DNA of 64,000 nt from Cystobacter fuscus DSM 2262 (GTDB lineage: Bacteria > Myxococcota > Myxococcia > Myxococcales > Myxococcaceae). Location: assembly GCF_000335475.2 (NCBI RefSeq), contig NZ_ANAH02000004.1:248001-312000 (forward strand), read 5' to 3'. Shown one piece after another: positions 7,749-15,764 of this stretch (positions within the stretch are counted from its first letter, which is position 1; every line of letters begins with the position of its first letter). The translations under genes were made by a program, and so were the position numbers. The notes beneath the pieces are model-generated. The model searched no databases. It had not been told where the DNA came from and was given only the letters and a program-made list of their open reading frames with translations.

Positions 7749-8291
7749 TCAGGGGGGCCGATAGGAAGGCCCGCGAACTTCGGCAAACTCCAGCAGTTTC
7801 TTGCGTTTGAGGCGCTCGTCCTCCTTATGCAGGTTCTGGAAATCGATGCACCCGTGGGCAGGGTCATCCCATGGGTCTGTAGGTTTCTGCCTAGGGTCGG
7901 AGTACGAATTTAGTCCTGCGTTATGGCACTCCTGAGTGCTGACTGCCCACACACCTACAGATTTTGCGCCTTTAACGCGTGTATGCAGCTCGTACGCGTC
8001 TTTTGCCGTCGTCAGCGACTCCCGAGACACGGACAGCAGCCCATCATCGACTGACGAGAGTCGGAATGCTTGGTCGTCAAGTTCACCGTTGACGTAGTAT
8101 CGCGGGTTAACCTGCCGGAAGAGCAACTCTGAAGATGGTGCTAGCTGGGGTCCCCTAGGACGCTTCCGGGCTGTTGATATAGGGCTGCTTGGCTGCGTGG
8201 CTGTCGGGGCGGCGCTTGGCTGCGTGGCTGTCGGGGCGGCGCTTGGCTGCGTGGCTGTCGGGGCGGCGCTTGGGATTTGTGGGTCGCTCAT
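7749..8291 (-). CDS. Second gene of a two-gene unit of unknown function
   Basis: A 180-residue protein whose ATG overlaps the stop codon of the gene upstream (ATGA), so the two are translationally coupled. Residues 8-34 are three copies of SAAPTATQP, a low-complexity Pro/Thr linker encoded by 27-base tandem repeats. The folded part starts near residue 52 with LLFRQVNPRYYVNGELDDQAF, has a DDGLLSVSR block, GVWAVSTQE, and ends with NDPAH-like DDPAHGCIDF followed by a lysine-rich helix. No signal peptide. Base composition is clearly lower in G+C than flanking genes, which suggests acquisition. I recall similar paired proteins in unrelated bacteria but know no function. Confidence 0.62.
   Translation of the reverse strand: MSDPQIPSAAPTATQPSAAPTATQPSAAPTATQPSSPISTARKRPRGPQLAPSSELLFRQVNPRYYVNGELDDQAFRLSSVDDGLLSVSRESLTTAKDAYELHTRVKGAKSVGVWAVSTQECHNAGLNSYSDPRQKPTDPWDDPAHGCIDFQNLHKEDERLKRKKLLEFAEVRGPSYRPP
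8191..8271. repeat. Three perfect 27-base tandem repeats in coding sequence
   Basis: Three adjacent identical 27-base units at 8191-8217, 8218-8244 and 8245-8271. They lie in frame inside the gene at 7749-8291 and encode SAAPTATQP three times. Perfect identity indicates recent expansion or slippage. Confidence 0.9.
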
Positions 8292-9460
8292 TGGGGCAGT
8301 TCCCTTGACTCCCTCAACGCCTCGAACCTCTTGATGAACTCGGCGAAACGGACCAACGCCTTGTCCTCGTCTTTCACCGCGAATAGCACAGTGAGAGTCT
8401 CGACTTGGTCCGTCTTCACCTGCGCAGCGTGGAGAAATGCGCTCCGATTCTCCAAGTCAAATTCAGCAGTTACGTACCAAGGCCGGAACTTCCAAGACGC
8501 TTTTACTCCCCCCTCCACCATAGGGAACAGGAGTGGCAAGGGAAGCCCATGGGCAGCCATCATCTCTAGTAGCAGAACACGCAGCCAGCCGAGCGCTTCC
8601 TTGGGTATAGGCCCCCCTTCGCCATCGGCCCACCCAGCCTCCAGCGTCTCGAACTCCCGAAGTCGTGTCTCCACGTCGCGCACATGTTCCTCGGGTAGCG
8701 TTGACGTAAGAGTAACACTCGGGGGCTCGGTAAACTCCTTCAACTTACCTTTTTTGAAGCTGGCCCACCCCTCGACCGTTACGCGCACGAATTTGTAGTC
8801 GCGCCAAGCGTCGGCGATTTGTTGACTGAGGTGCGCCGGGAAAGGAACGCGGATAATACCGGCTTCAGCCGTCATCAGTTGAAAGGTGCGCTTAGGGTAG
8901 TTCCTGGCTCCGACGACCGTGCCCTCATAGGCCACAGCCTGAACCGACTCCTGTGTAGCAAGCTGAACGAAGCGCCTACGCACTTCGGGCGTGTAGGACG
9001 CTCCGCGGGGACGGCCAGGTGCGCGCAGCTCGATACCTTCGCTGTCATCCAACCGCTTGCCGAAGTTGCCGAAGAGAAGAAGGACGTTCGGCGGCAAATT
9101 CATCGGCAAAGGAGTGCCCTGGTGAACAGCAGCAATGATGCTGTTCACCGCATCGCGCGACCGCTCAAAAATCTCAGCCCCTGGCTCGTCATGCTCAAGC
9201 CTAAGTGCAGCAACCCTCGAGCCTGGCCTGATTTCCGCCAATCCTAGCTGGAAACGCCCAGCGAAATTAGGAGGCACCCGCGCCACGCCGCGTTCCGCCT
9301 TGTAGAGCTCGCCTGCTACTGCGACGATAAGCTGCTTGTAGACATCGAGTTCCGGCAGCACCTCAACGGGCAAGGATGGACTCTCGTCGGGCGGGACCTC
9401 GTCATTGAATCGACCACCGTAGAAGGTGGGTGCAGCAAATTCTCGGTTCGATGGAGGCAT
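8288..9460 (-). CDS. First gene of a two-gene unit of unknown function
   Basis: A 390-residue soluble protein. The N-terminal part (residues 40-130) has a helical region followed by NLPPNVLLLFGNFGKRL; the middle (150-250) contains YTPEVRRRFVQLATQES and FKFVRVTVEGWASFKKGK-like beta-strand sequence; the C-terminal part (270-390) has the block EAGWADGEGGPIPKEALGWL and LPLLFPMVEGGVKASW. The GWxDGEG..I block recurs in uncharacterised proteins of many bacteria. The following gene overlaps by four bases. Codon use and G+C are lower than in surrounding genes, and a transposase remnant lies 285 bases upstream, consistent with horizontal transfer. No enzymatic motif is evident to me. Confidence 0.65.
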   Translation of the reverse strand: MPPSNREFAAPTFYGGRFNDEVPPDESPSLPVEVLPELDVYKQLIVAVAGELYKAERGVARVPPNFAGRFQLGLAEIRPGSRVAALRLEHDEPGAEIFERSRDAVNSIIAAVHQGTPLPMNLPPNVLLLFGNFGKRLDDSEGIELRAPGRPRGASYTPEVRRRFVQLATQESVQAVAYEGTVVGARNYPKRTFQLMTAEAGIIRVPFPAHLSQQIADAWRDYKFVRVTVEGWASFKKGKLKEFTEPPSVTLTSTLPEEHVRDVETRLREFETLEAGWADGEGGPIPKEALGWLRVLLLEMMAAHGLPLPLLFPMVEGGVKASWKFRPWYVTAEFDLENRSAFLHAAQVKTDQVETLTVLFAVKDEDKALVRFAEFIKRFEALRESRELPQ

Positions 9461-9744
9461 GGCAGGCGGCGCGTTTTCCCAAGAGTAGCTTATTGCAGCA
9501 AGGCGAATCGAGAAGGCCGTGCATGGGTCATAAACGCCCCACGTGCAACACGGCAGTCAGAACTTCACCACATTCACCAGCAGACGGCTTCGTGGCATCT
9601 GCATGTACGATGCCAAGCGTCCGTCGCTGCACTCACGGCCCACAGTCCATGGAAGCCCGGAGAAGGCGCCCGAGGCCCTCGATCAGCCGGTAGTAGGTAC
9701 TCGGGCACTAAGCCCCCGGACACGGTTTCCGTCCACGTTGTGCC

Positions 9745-10276
9745 TCAGCGGCTTCGCCGGTTGGGGTGGACAGTATCTATGAGCGCGAGGAAGCCATAGG
9801 CGAGGTGGACGAGTTGCACCATGCGATTGAGCCCCGTCCAAGAGAGGGCGCGCACGTCCTCCAAATCGAAGCCCTACTTGGTGAAGCGGTTGGCCTCCTC
9901 GATGACCCACCGATCCAAGCAGATGTCCGCCACCCGGCCGGCGTCCTCCATCCTCTGCACGTCCTCGGTGGTGAGGATGACGAGCGGCTTCTGACCCATG
10001 CTGCGGGCGACGACAAGGAAGTACCGCCTCGCGCACAGCTTCTTCTTGGAGGAGCGACCTCCCGAGGTGTACTCCGGCAGGTGCACGTTGCGGACAAAGC
10101 CGAGCTGGACATCCTTCTGATTCCAGCCCGCCCCCCTCGCGGCGACGGAATTTGAGATGCCGCGTCGTCCGTAGCGCTTGTTGGCCAAGTTGAGAGAGAG
10201 GCGCTTCTCGGTGTGGAGGAGGCGGCGCGACTCGTCCAGGGCCCGGCCGATTTGAGAGAGGAGATTGTGTCAACAA
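9745..10276 (-). pseudogene. Transposase remnant (IS4-like DDE type)
   Basis: The minus strand encodes the C-terminal half of a transposase, from NLLSQIGRALDE through NLANKRYGRRG, FLVVARSMGQKPLVILT and the signature DRWVIEEANRFTK, then after an in-frame TAG (where CAG is expected) GFDLEDVRALSW and a short tail. A TGA lies immediately upstream of the fragment, and the sequence before it (ASHWNC) could be older coding DNA. With two nonsense codons and no N-terminal domain it cannot be active. No terminal inverted repeats could be recognised. Confidence 0.7.
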
Positions 10277-10400
10277 TTCCAGTGGGAGGCTTCAGCACTC
10301 TCGCGGTAGAAAATGGGTAAGGTCGAAAGGCGGGCCTGTTGTCACCCCTTCGCCCCGGCTCATCCTGGCGATTTCACCCCCGCGCGCCTCGCTCCCCAAC

Positions 10401-11555
10401 TCAGGCCGGCCGGCGGCTGCCCAGCACCGCCACGCCCAGGCCCAGCATCGCGATGAGGGTGAACGAGCCGCGCAAGGTGGCCACGCCCGCCACGAGCCCG
10501 ATGAGCGGCGGGCCCACCAGGAAGCCCAAAAAGCCGATGGAGGACACCGCCGCCAGCGCCGCCCCCGGCGACATGGTGCGCGAGCGGCCCGCCGCCCCGT
10601 ACACCAGCGGCACCACGCTCGACACCCCCAGCCCCACCAGCATGAAGCCCAACAGCGCCGTGGGCAGCCGCGGCAGCCCCACCGCCAGCGCGAGCCCCAC
10701 CGCGATGAGCACGCCGCTCGTCTGGAACACCCGCCGGAGCCCGAAGCGCCGCGTGAGCCCGTCCGCCAGGAAGCGCCCCGAGGCCATCATCGCCATGAAC
10801 GCCGCGTAGCCCGCGCCCACCCAGTCCGGCTCCGCCCCCACCACGCGCGCGAAGTACACCCCGCTCCAGTCGAACATCGCGCCCTCGCAGATCATGCAGC
10901 AGAAGGCCATGACGCCCAGGCCGAGCAGCTCCCGGTCCGGCATCACGAACACCCGCTGCCCGCTCCCCTCGTCCGGCGCGTCCGCGAGCAGGAAGCGCGA
11001 GCACGCGGCGAGCGCCGCCAGCATGAACAGCCCCATGCCCAGGAAGTGCGGCAGGGGCTCCACCCCCGCGCCGATCATCCCCGCGCCAACGCCCGCGGCG
11101 ACGAAGCCCGCCAGGCTCCACAGCCCGTGGAAGGACGCCATCACCGAGCGCCCATAGAGCGCCTCCACGCCCACCGCCTGCGTGTTCACCGAGATGTTCA
11201 CCACGTTGCCGGTGAAGCCAAACACGAACAGCACACCGAGCAGCACCGGCAGCGAGTTGACGAAGCCCAGCCCCACGAGCCCCGCCGCGTAGACGACGAG
11301 CGCGCTGAGCGCCACCAGCGCGCTGCCCTTGCGCGACACCCACCAGCCCGCCGCCGGCAGCGCCGCCATGGACCCGGCCGGCAAGGCCAGCAGCACCAGC
11401 CCCAGCGCCGCCTCGGTGAGGCCCAGGCGCTGCTGGATGCTCGGGATGCGCGAGGCCCAGCTCGCGAAGCACACACCTTGAAGGAAGAACAACGCGCCGG
11501 CCGCCATGCGGTGGACGTGGCGCGGATAACCCGTTTCCGTACCCTGGAGAATCAT
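10401..11555 (-). CDS. MFS transporter, YbjJ-like
   Basis: A 384-residue integral membrane protein with about 12 hydrophobic segments. It resembles Escherichia coli YbjJ: an N-terminal FASWASRIPSIQ block, a central FHGLWSLAGF segment, GYAAFMAMMASGR, and a C-terminal SIGFLGFLVGPPLIG motif that matches YbjJ closely. The start is placed at the ATG at 11555; the next candidate ATG at 11507 would shorten the cytoplasmic N-terminus. Members of the family move small solutes across the inner membrane; the substrate is unknown. It stands alone, with convergent or divergent neighbours. Confidence 0.78.
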   Translation of the reverse strand: MILQGTETGYPRHVHRMAAGALFFLQGVCFASWASRIPSIQQRLGLTEAALGLVLLALPAGSMAALPAAGWWVSRKGSALVALSALVVYAAGLVGLGFVNSLPVLLGVLFVFGFTGNVVNISVNTQAVGVEALYGRSVMASFHGLWSLAGFVAAGVGAGMIGAGVEPLPHFLGMGLFMLAALAACSRFLLADAPDEGSGQRVFVMPDRELLGLGVMAFCCMICEGAMFDWSGVYFARVVGAEPDWVGAGYAAFMAMMASGRFLADGLTRRFGLRRVFQTSGVLIAVGLALAVGLPRLPTALLGFMLVGLGVSSVVPLVYGAAGRSRTMSPGAALAAVSSIGFLGFLVGPPLIGLVAGVATLRGSFTLIAMLGLGVAVLGSRRPA

Positions 11556-11740
11556 CTCGCGCCCTGGCGTGTCACGCCCCGCCCGCGAATGCAACCACCC
11601 CCCCGCCGTCAGCACCCGTCAGCGCGCAACCCACCCCCTCCGTGGGGACTCCAAGCACTCTCCCGGCACTCCCCCGCCCCCTGCAATGTCAGACAGCACC
11701 TGTAGGGTGTCCCCACAGAGAGACGGCCACGGGGTGTGAC

Positions 11741-12151
11741 ATGAGCTGGATTGTCTATTTGATGGGCGCTGCGGGCTTCGACTCGGTGCGAGACTTTCCC
11801 GAGGGCTGGTCACCCCCGCCGCTCGGGCCCCGCGAGAGCGTCATCCGCCGGCTGCTCGAGGTGCTGCCCACGGCCGTCTTCCCCCACCCCGCCGAGGGCA
11901 GCTACCACGGCGAGGACTTCTCGCTCACCTTCGACCTGGGCCCCTGGGAGCCCACCCCCCGCGTGCGGCTCATCGTCCACGGCACCAGCGACGACGCGCT
12001 GGACATGCTGGGCCGGGTGGCCGAGGCGCTCGACGCGCGGGCGCTCGACACGGGCCTGGGCGACTTCATGCGCTTCCACAAGGACCCCACCACCGGGCGG
12101 CACGTCTGGCGGGACGCTCCCCGGCCGGAATCCGGGTGGGCTCCGGCCTGA
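11741..12151 (+). CDS. Hypothetical protein
   Basis: A 136-residue soluble protein beginning MSWIVYLMG at an ATG inside a GTGACATG context. It contains a proline-rich loop (SPPPLGPRE), a conserved-looking helix RRLLEVLPT, then SYHGEDFSLTFDLG and VRLIVHGTSDDALDML. I chose the internal ATG because the upstream 33 codons lack sensible composition and a ribosome binding site. The beta-alpha pattern suggests a compact domain, but I do not recognise the family. Confidence 0.6.
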   Translation: MSWIVYLMGAAGFDSVRDFPEGWSPPPLGPRESVIRRLLEVLPTAVFPHPAEGSYHGEDFSLTFDLGPWEPTPRVRLIVHGTSDDALDMLGRVAEALDARALDTGLGDFMRFHKDPTTGRHVWRDAPRPESGWAPA

Positions 12152-12283
12152 GGGCCCCTCCGCCCGCAGGCTCTCCAGGAGGGGCGCCTGGGTGCAGTTG
12201 CCCTCGGGGACGAGGCCCCCCACGGTTGCCATGGAACGCGGACGGTGCCCGGCCCCTGGCCGAGGCACCCACGAGGAGTGGCC

Positions 12284-12715
12284 ATGGCCCAGACAATTCG
12301 TGAAGTGATGACCCGCGACGTGGAAGTCATCGGTCCCCAGGACACGCTGCGTGACGCGGCCGAGAAGATGCGCAGTCTCAACGTGGGCGCCCTGCCCGTG
12401 TGCGCGGCAGACCGCGTGGTGGGCATGCTCACCGATCGCGACATCGTCGTGCGAGCCATTGCCCTGGGCATGGACTCGGCTGTCACCACGGTGGAGGACG
12501 CGATGACGGGCAACGTGCAGTTCTGCTACGAGGAAGACGACGCCATGGGCGTGCTCGCCCGCATGCGGGACATGCAGGTGCGCCGCTTCATCGTGGTGAA
12601 CGAGGACGAGCGCCTGGTGGGCATCGTGTCGCTGGGCGACCTGTCCCAGGCGGTGAGCGAGCAGCGCGTGGGCGAGGCCCTGGAACACATCTCCGAGTCG
12701 GCTCCCACCGTCTGA
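12284..12715 (+). CDS. CBS domain-containing protein
   Basis: A 143-residue protein made of two CBS motifs (residues about 5-65 and 70-130), which together form one adenine-nucleotide-binding Bateman module. Signature stretches are VREVMTRD-type IREVMTRDVEVI, LPVCAADRVVGMLTDRDIVVR and the second-copy VVNEDERLVGIVSLGDL. A GAGGAG ribosome binding site precedes the ATG. Such stand-alone CBS proteins usually sense AMP/ATP or related nucleotides. The next gene, a site-2 protease that also carries CBS domains, is 136 bases downstream on the same strand. Confidence 0.88.
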   Translation: MAQTIREVMTRDVEVIGPQDTLRDAAEKMRSLNVGALPVCAADRVVGMLTDRDIVVRAIALGMDSAVTTVEDAMTGNVQFCYEEDDAMGVLARMRDMQVRRFIVVNEDERLVGIVSLGDLSQAVSEQRVGEALEHISESAPTV

Positions 12716-12851
12716 GCACTCCCGACGGACACCCTCCGGGGCGAGTGCCTGGCCGCCTCCCCGCCCTCCGGCCGGGAGGCGGTCCCATCTCCGCCCGCCT
12801 GGATGTTTTCCCGTTTCCCGGGGGCCACCTTGTGCTGGACGGAGGTGCAAT

Positions 12852-14009
12852 GTGCGCGGAAACATCCAGGTCCTCACCTTGAAGGGCATCCCCATCCGGG
12901 TGCACTTCTCCTTCCTGCTCATCCTCCCGTTGCTCGCGTGGAGCTTCGGGCAGTCGTTCCAACTGGCGGCGCGCGCGGCAGACGTGCCCCCCGAGCGCCT
13001 GTCCGGGCATCCACTCGTGTGGGGGCTGGGCGTCGCCGTGGCGCTGTTCCTGTCGGTGCTGCTGCACGAGCTCGCCCACTCCGTCTACGCGCTGCGCAAG
13101 GGCGGCGAGGTGAGTGACATCCGGCTGATGATGATTGGCGGCGTGTCCAACATCACCCGCATGCCCGACGGCGCGCGGCACGAGGCGCTCATGGCGCTCG
13201 CCGGGCCGGTGACGAGCCTGGGGCTGGGCGCGCTGGCGTTGTTCGTCCACCACCTGCTCGCGGACACGCGCTCCTTCAACCTGAGCTTCGCCGTCTTCTA
13301 CCTGGGCTCGCTCAACATCTTCCTGGGCATCTTCAACCTCCTGCCCGCCTTCCCCATGGACGGGGGGCGCATCCTGCGCGCGGTGCTCACCGGGTGGCTC
13401 GGGCGGGTGCGGGCCACGCGCGTGGCGGGCTGGGTGGGCCAGGGCTTCGCGCTGCTCTTCGGCCTGTACGGCATCGTCACCGGCAACTTCATCCTGCTCT
13501 TCATCGCCTTCTTCGTCTTCATGGGCGCGACGGCCGAGTCGCGCCAGGTGCTGCTCCAGTCGAAGCTGGCGGACGTGCCCGTGCGCGAGCTGATGGGGCC
13601 GCGCACCGCCACGGTGGAGGCGGAGGCGAGCCTGCGCGAGCTGACGGAGCTGCTCTATGGCGAGCGGCTGCGGGCCGCGCCGGTGGTGGAGCAGGGGCGC
13701 GTGGTGGGGCTCGTCACGGTGGAGGCGCTGCGGCAGGTGCCCGTGGAGAAGCTGGCGGGCATGGCCGTGCGCGAGCTGAGCGAGCCGGTGCCCGTGCTCA
13801 CCCCGGACTCCACGGCGTGGGAGGCGCTCCAGGAGATGGGCCAGCGGCAGATGCTCCAATTGCCCGTCACCGAGGACGGAGTGCTCGTGGGGATGGTGTC
13901 CCAGGAGGACATCCTGCGCGGGCTGGAGCTGCGTGAGCTCAAGCTCAAGGAGTCGCGCGGGCGGGGGCCGTGGAACCTCGGGGGCCGCGGGCACGAGTCG
14001 CCCACCTGA
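12852..14009 (+). CDS. Site-2 protease family membrane metalloprotease with CBS domains
   Basis: A 385-residue intramembrane zinc protease of family M50. The metal motif HELAH is at residues 72-76 and the third ligand is D170 in NLLPAFPMDGG. Four to six membrane segments occupy residues 15-220, and two CBS motifs follow at about 235-290 and 300-360, as in the Rip3/SpoIVFB-like CBS subgroup. The start is a GTG at 12852, six bases after GGAGG; an overlapping ATG at 12850 is in another frame. The family cleaves membrane-anchored anti-sigma factors or other regulators; the substrate here is unknown. CBS domains suggest control by nucleotide binding. Confidence 0.88.
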   Translation: MRGNIQVLTLKGIPIRVHFSFLLILPLLAWSFGQSFQLAARAADVPPERLSGHPLVWGLGVAVALFLSVLLHELAHSVYALRKGGEVSDIRLMMIGGVSNITRMPDGARHEALMALAGPVTSLGLGALALFVHHLLADTRSFNLSFAVFYLGSLNIFLGIFNLLPAFPMDGGRILRAVLTGWLGRVRATRVAGWVGQGFALLFGLYGIVTGNFILLFIAFFVFMGATAESRQVLLQSKLADVPVRELMGPRTATVEAEASLRELTELLYGERLRAAPVVEQGRVVGLVTVEALRQVPVEKLAGMAVRELSEPVPVLTPDSTAWEALQEMGQRQMLQLPVTEDGVLVGMVSQEDILRGLELRELKLKESRGRGPWNLGGRGHESPT

Positions 14010-14033
14010 GTTCCAGCAGAGGCCATGGGCCGG

Positions 14034-14061
14034 GCCCCGCTCCGCGCGACCGGAGCGGGGC
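14034..14061. terminator. Bidirectional hairpin between convergent genes
   Basis: An 11-base perfect stem (14034-14044 with 14051-14061) and a six-base loop separates the site-2 protease gene from the convergent lipoprotein gene. It is positioned to end transcription from both sides. Confidence 0.6.
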
Positions 14062-14069
14062 GGGGCGGC

Positions 14070-14591
14070 TCACCGGAACGCGTTGACGATCCAGACGCCC
14101 GCCGTGGAGAAGTCGAGCATGGCGGCATCTGGGGGCGAGTCCGGCCGCCTGGCCATCTTGCCCTTGCTCACCCGGACCACCCCGCACACGGGAATCTCGT
14201 CCCGGCCAATCTCCTGGGCCGAGTAATAGCGGATGGTCACCTGCGGTCCTCCCGTCCAGACGTGGCCGTACAGCCGCGTTCCAGCGCCGAGCTGGCCCAG
14301 GGGCTCCTCCAACATGCTCTCGATGGGCCCGTCGTAGAGGGTGACGGTGGGCACCCGATCCTGGTTCAGATCGAGCTGGATGAGGGCGCCCTCGCCAATG
14401 CCGATGCGCAGGTAGCGCATGGCCTTCAACGCCTCCTCCGGGCACGGCTCGGGACCCGGTGTTCCATTCGAGCGGAGCGCGACACGGCCCGGGGGAATGA
14501 GAGGGGAAGGCGAAGTCGTCGTCATGCAGCCCGCGGCGAGACCGAGCAGGAAGACGGCGCGGAGAAGGCCAGGGCGCGGGGGCATCGACAT
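14070..14591 (-). CDS. Lipoprotein downstream of DUF2381 gene
   Basis: A 173-residue lipoprotein whose ATG overlaps the TGA of the upstream DUF2381 gene (ATGA), so the two are translationally coupled. The signal peptide ends in a lipobox LAAGC near residue 22. The mature part starts with a Ser/Thr/Pro-rich linker, then LRIGIGEGALIQLDLNQD and a strand-rich region with RLYGHVWTG and IPVCGVVRV. In Myxococcus relatives, small lipoproteins of this sort are found directly after DUF2381 genes. Function unknown; probably acts in the envelope with its partner. Confidence 0.72.
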   Translation of the reverse strand: MSMPPRPGLLRAVFLLGLAAGCMTTTSPSPLIPPGRVALRSNGTPGPEPCPEEALKAMRYLRIGIGEGALIQLDLNQDRVPTVTLYDGPIESMLEEPLGQLGAGTRLYGHVWTGGPQVTIRYYSAQEIGRDEIPVCGVVRVSKGKMARRPDSPPDAAMLDFSTAGVWIVNAFR

Positions 14592-15526
14592 CACTTCTTC
14601 TCCTTCAGGAGGCGGCGGTCCAGCATGATCGACACCCGCAGGGTGCCCTCCCACTGAGCCATGTCCAGGTTCAAATCCACGAGGCCGGCGTCCGTGGTGA
14701 ACTCACGCCGGTCCACCACGACCACGATCCTGCCGGAGGCGCCCGGGTCGATCTCCGGCCGGTTCATCCGCAGCGCGAACGGCTTGGTCACCAAGGGATT
14801 CTTCAGGGCCGACAGGCGGGTTTCACCCAGCCGCCAGGGCGCCGTGCCATGGATGTTCTCGAGGTCGATGACCACCGCCACCTTGGTGCGCTCCATGGCC
14901 ACGAAGTAGAGGACGGTCATCTTCACCCCTCCCTCCTCGAGCGTCTCAAGCCGCAGCCGCTCGAAGGGCGTCTCCTTCACCCGCCCATCGGCCAGGAGCG
15001 TGGCCCAGGCATGGTCCACCGAGGTCTCCTCGCGCTGGTAGCGCGCCACCTGCTCCCCCAGCTCCGCCTGGTAGCGCAGCGCCAGGGACAGCGCCGCCCG
15101 CAGGCGCTCGACTCCCTCGGGCTGGGTGAAGACATCCACCTGTTGATCCACTGGGTGGCGGTGGGAGCCTTGCTCACGGGCCGCCACGGTGAACGGCCAC
15201 TCCGTGCCATCCGCGAGCGTTACCCGGAGCAGGAAGCGATCCTCCGGCGCCAGCTCCCTCACGGGGTGGAGGTACACGGCGCGGCCATGACACAGCACCG
15301 GCTCGAAGCGCCCCTCCCACCCGAGCAACGTCGTGCGCGCGGGCACACACGCCTGATCCAGACGCAGCACCGTGGTGAGGCGTTCGCCGACATACAGCGT
15401 GGGCACCTGCCCCCGGGAAGGGTCCGCAAGCAGGAGGGTGCGCACGTTCGGCTCGCGCACGCCGGAGTCGTCCGCGGAGGCCAGCAGCGCCCACAGCACG
15501 GTGGAGGAGAAGCCAGGGAGGTGCAT
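14591..15526 (-). CDS. DUF2381 (TIGR02268) family protein
   Basis: A 311-residue secreted protein with an N-terminal signal sequence (LPGFSSTVLWALLASADD). It follows the myxobacterial paralogous family TIGR02268/DUF2381: a short beta-strand N-terminus with TLLLADPS and LYVGERLTTVLRLD, the LLGWEGRFEPVLCHGRAVYLHP strand pair, DRFLLRVTLADG, then a long helix (residues 130-180) and a C-terminal beta domain ending LRVSIMLDRRLLKEKK. The family is nearly confined to Myxococcales and is often linked to serine/threonine kinases; no kinase adjoins it here. It is coupled to the lipoprotein downstream. Role unknown. Confidence 0.8.
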   Translation of the reverse strand: MHLPGFSSTVLWALLASADDSGVREPNVRTLLLADPSRGQVPTLYVGERLTTVLRLDQACVPARTTLLGWEGRFEPVLCHGRAVYLHPVRELAPEDRFLLRVTLADGTEWPFTVAAREQGSHRHPVDQQVDVFTQPEGVERLRAALSLALRYQAELGEQVARYQREETSVDHAWATLLADGRVKETPFERLRLETLEEGGVKMTVLYFVAMERTKVAVVIDLENIHGTAPWRLGETRLSALKNPLVTKPFALRMNRPEIDPGASGRIVVVVDRREFTTDAGLVDLNLDMAQWEGTLRVSIMLDRRLLKEKK

Positions 15527-15764
15527 CGCGCGAGCGGCTCCAGGGTGACGTGGGAGGTGCGGTGAGTCTGCCCACGTCCGAGGTGGGTTCGCAAGGCGGC
15601 TCACGAGGCCGTCCTCGTCGCCCGGGACGCGTGCCCCCGCGCCCCTTCCGTTCGCCGCCGGGCATCCGCGCGCCGCGCGCTGTGTGGCGCACCACACACG
15701 GGCAAGCCCCACCGGGAGGCGGCACTCCCGCATCCGCCCCGCCGCTCCCTAGCTTGGTCGCACC

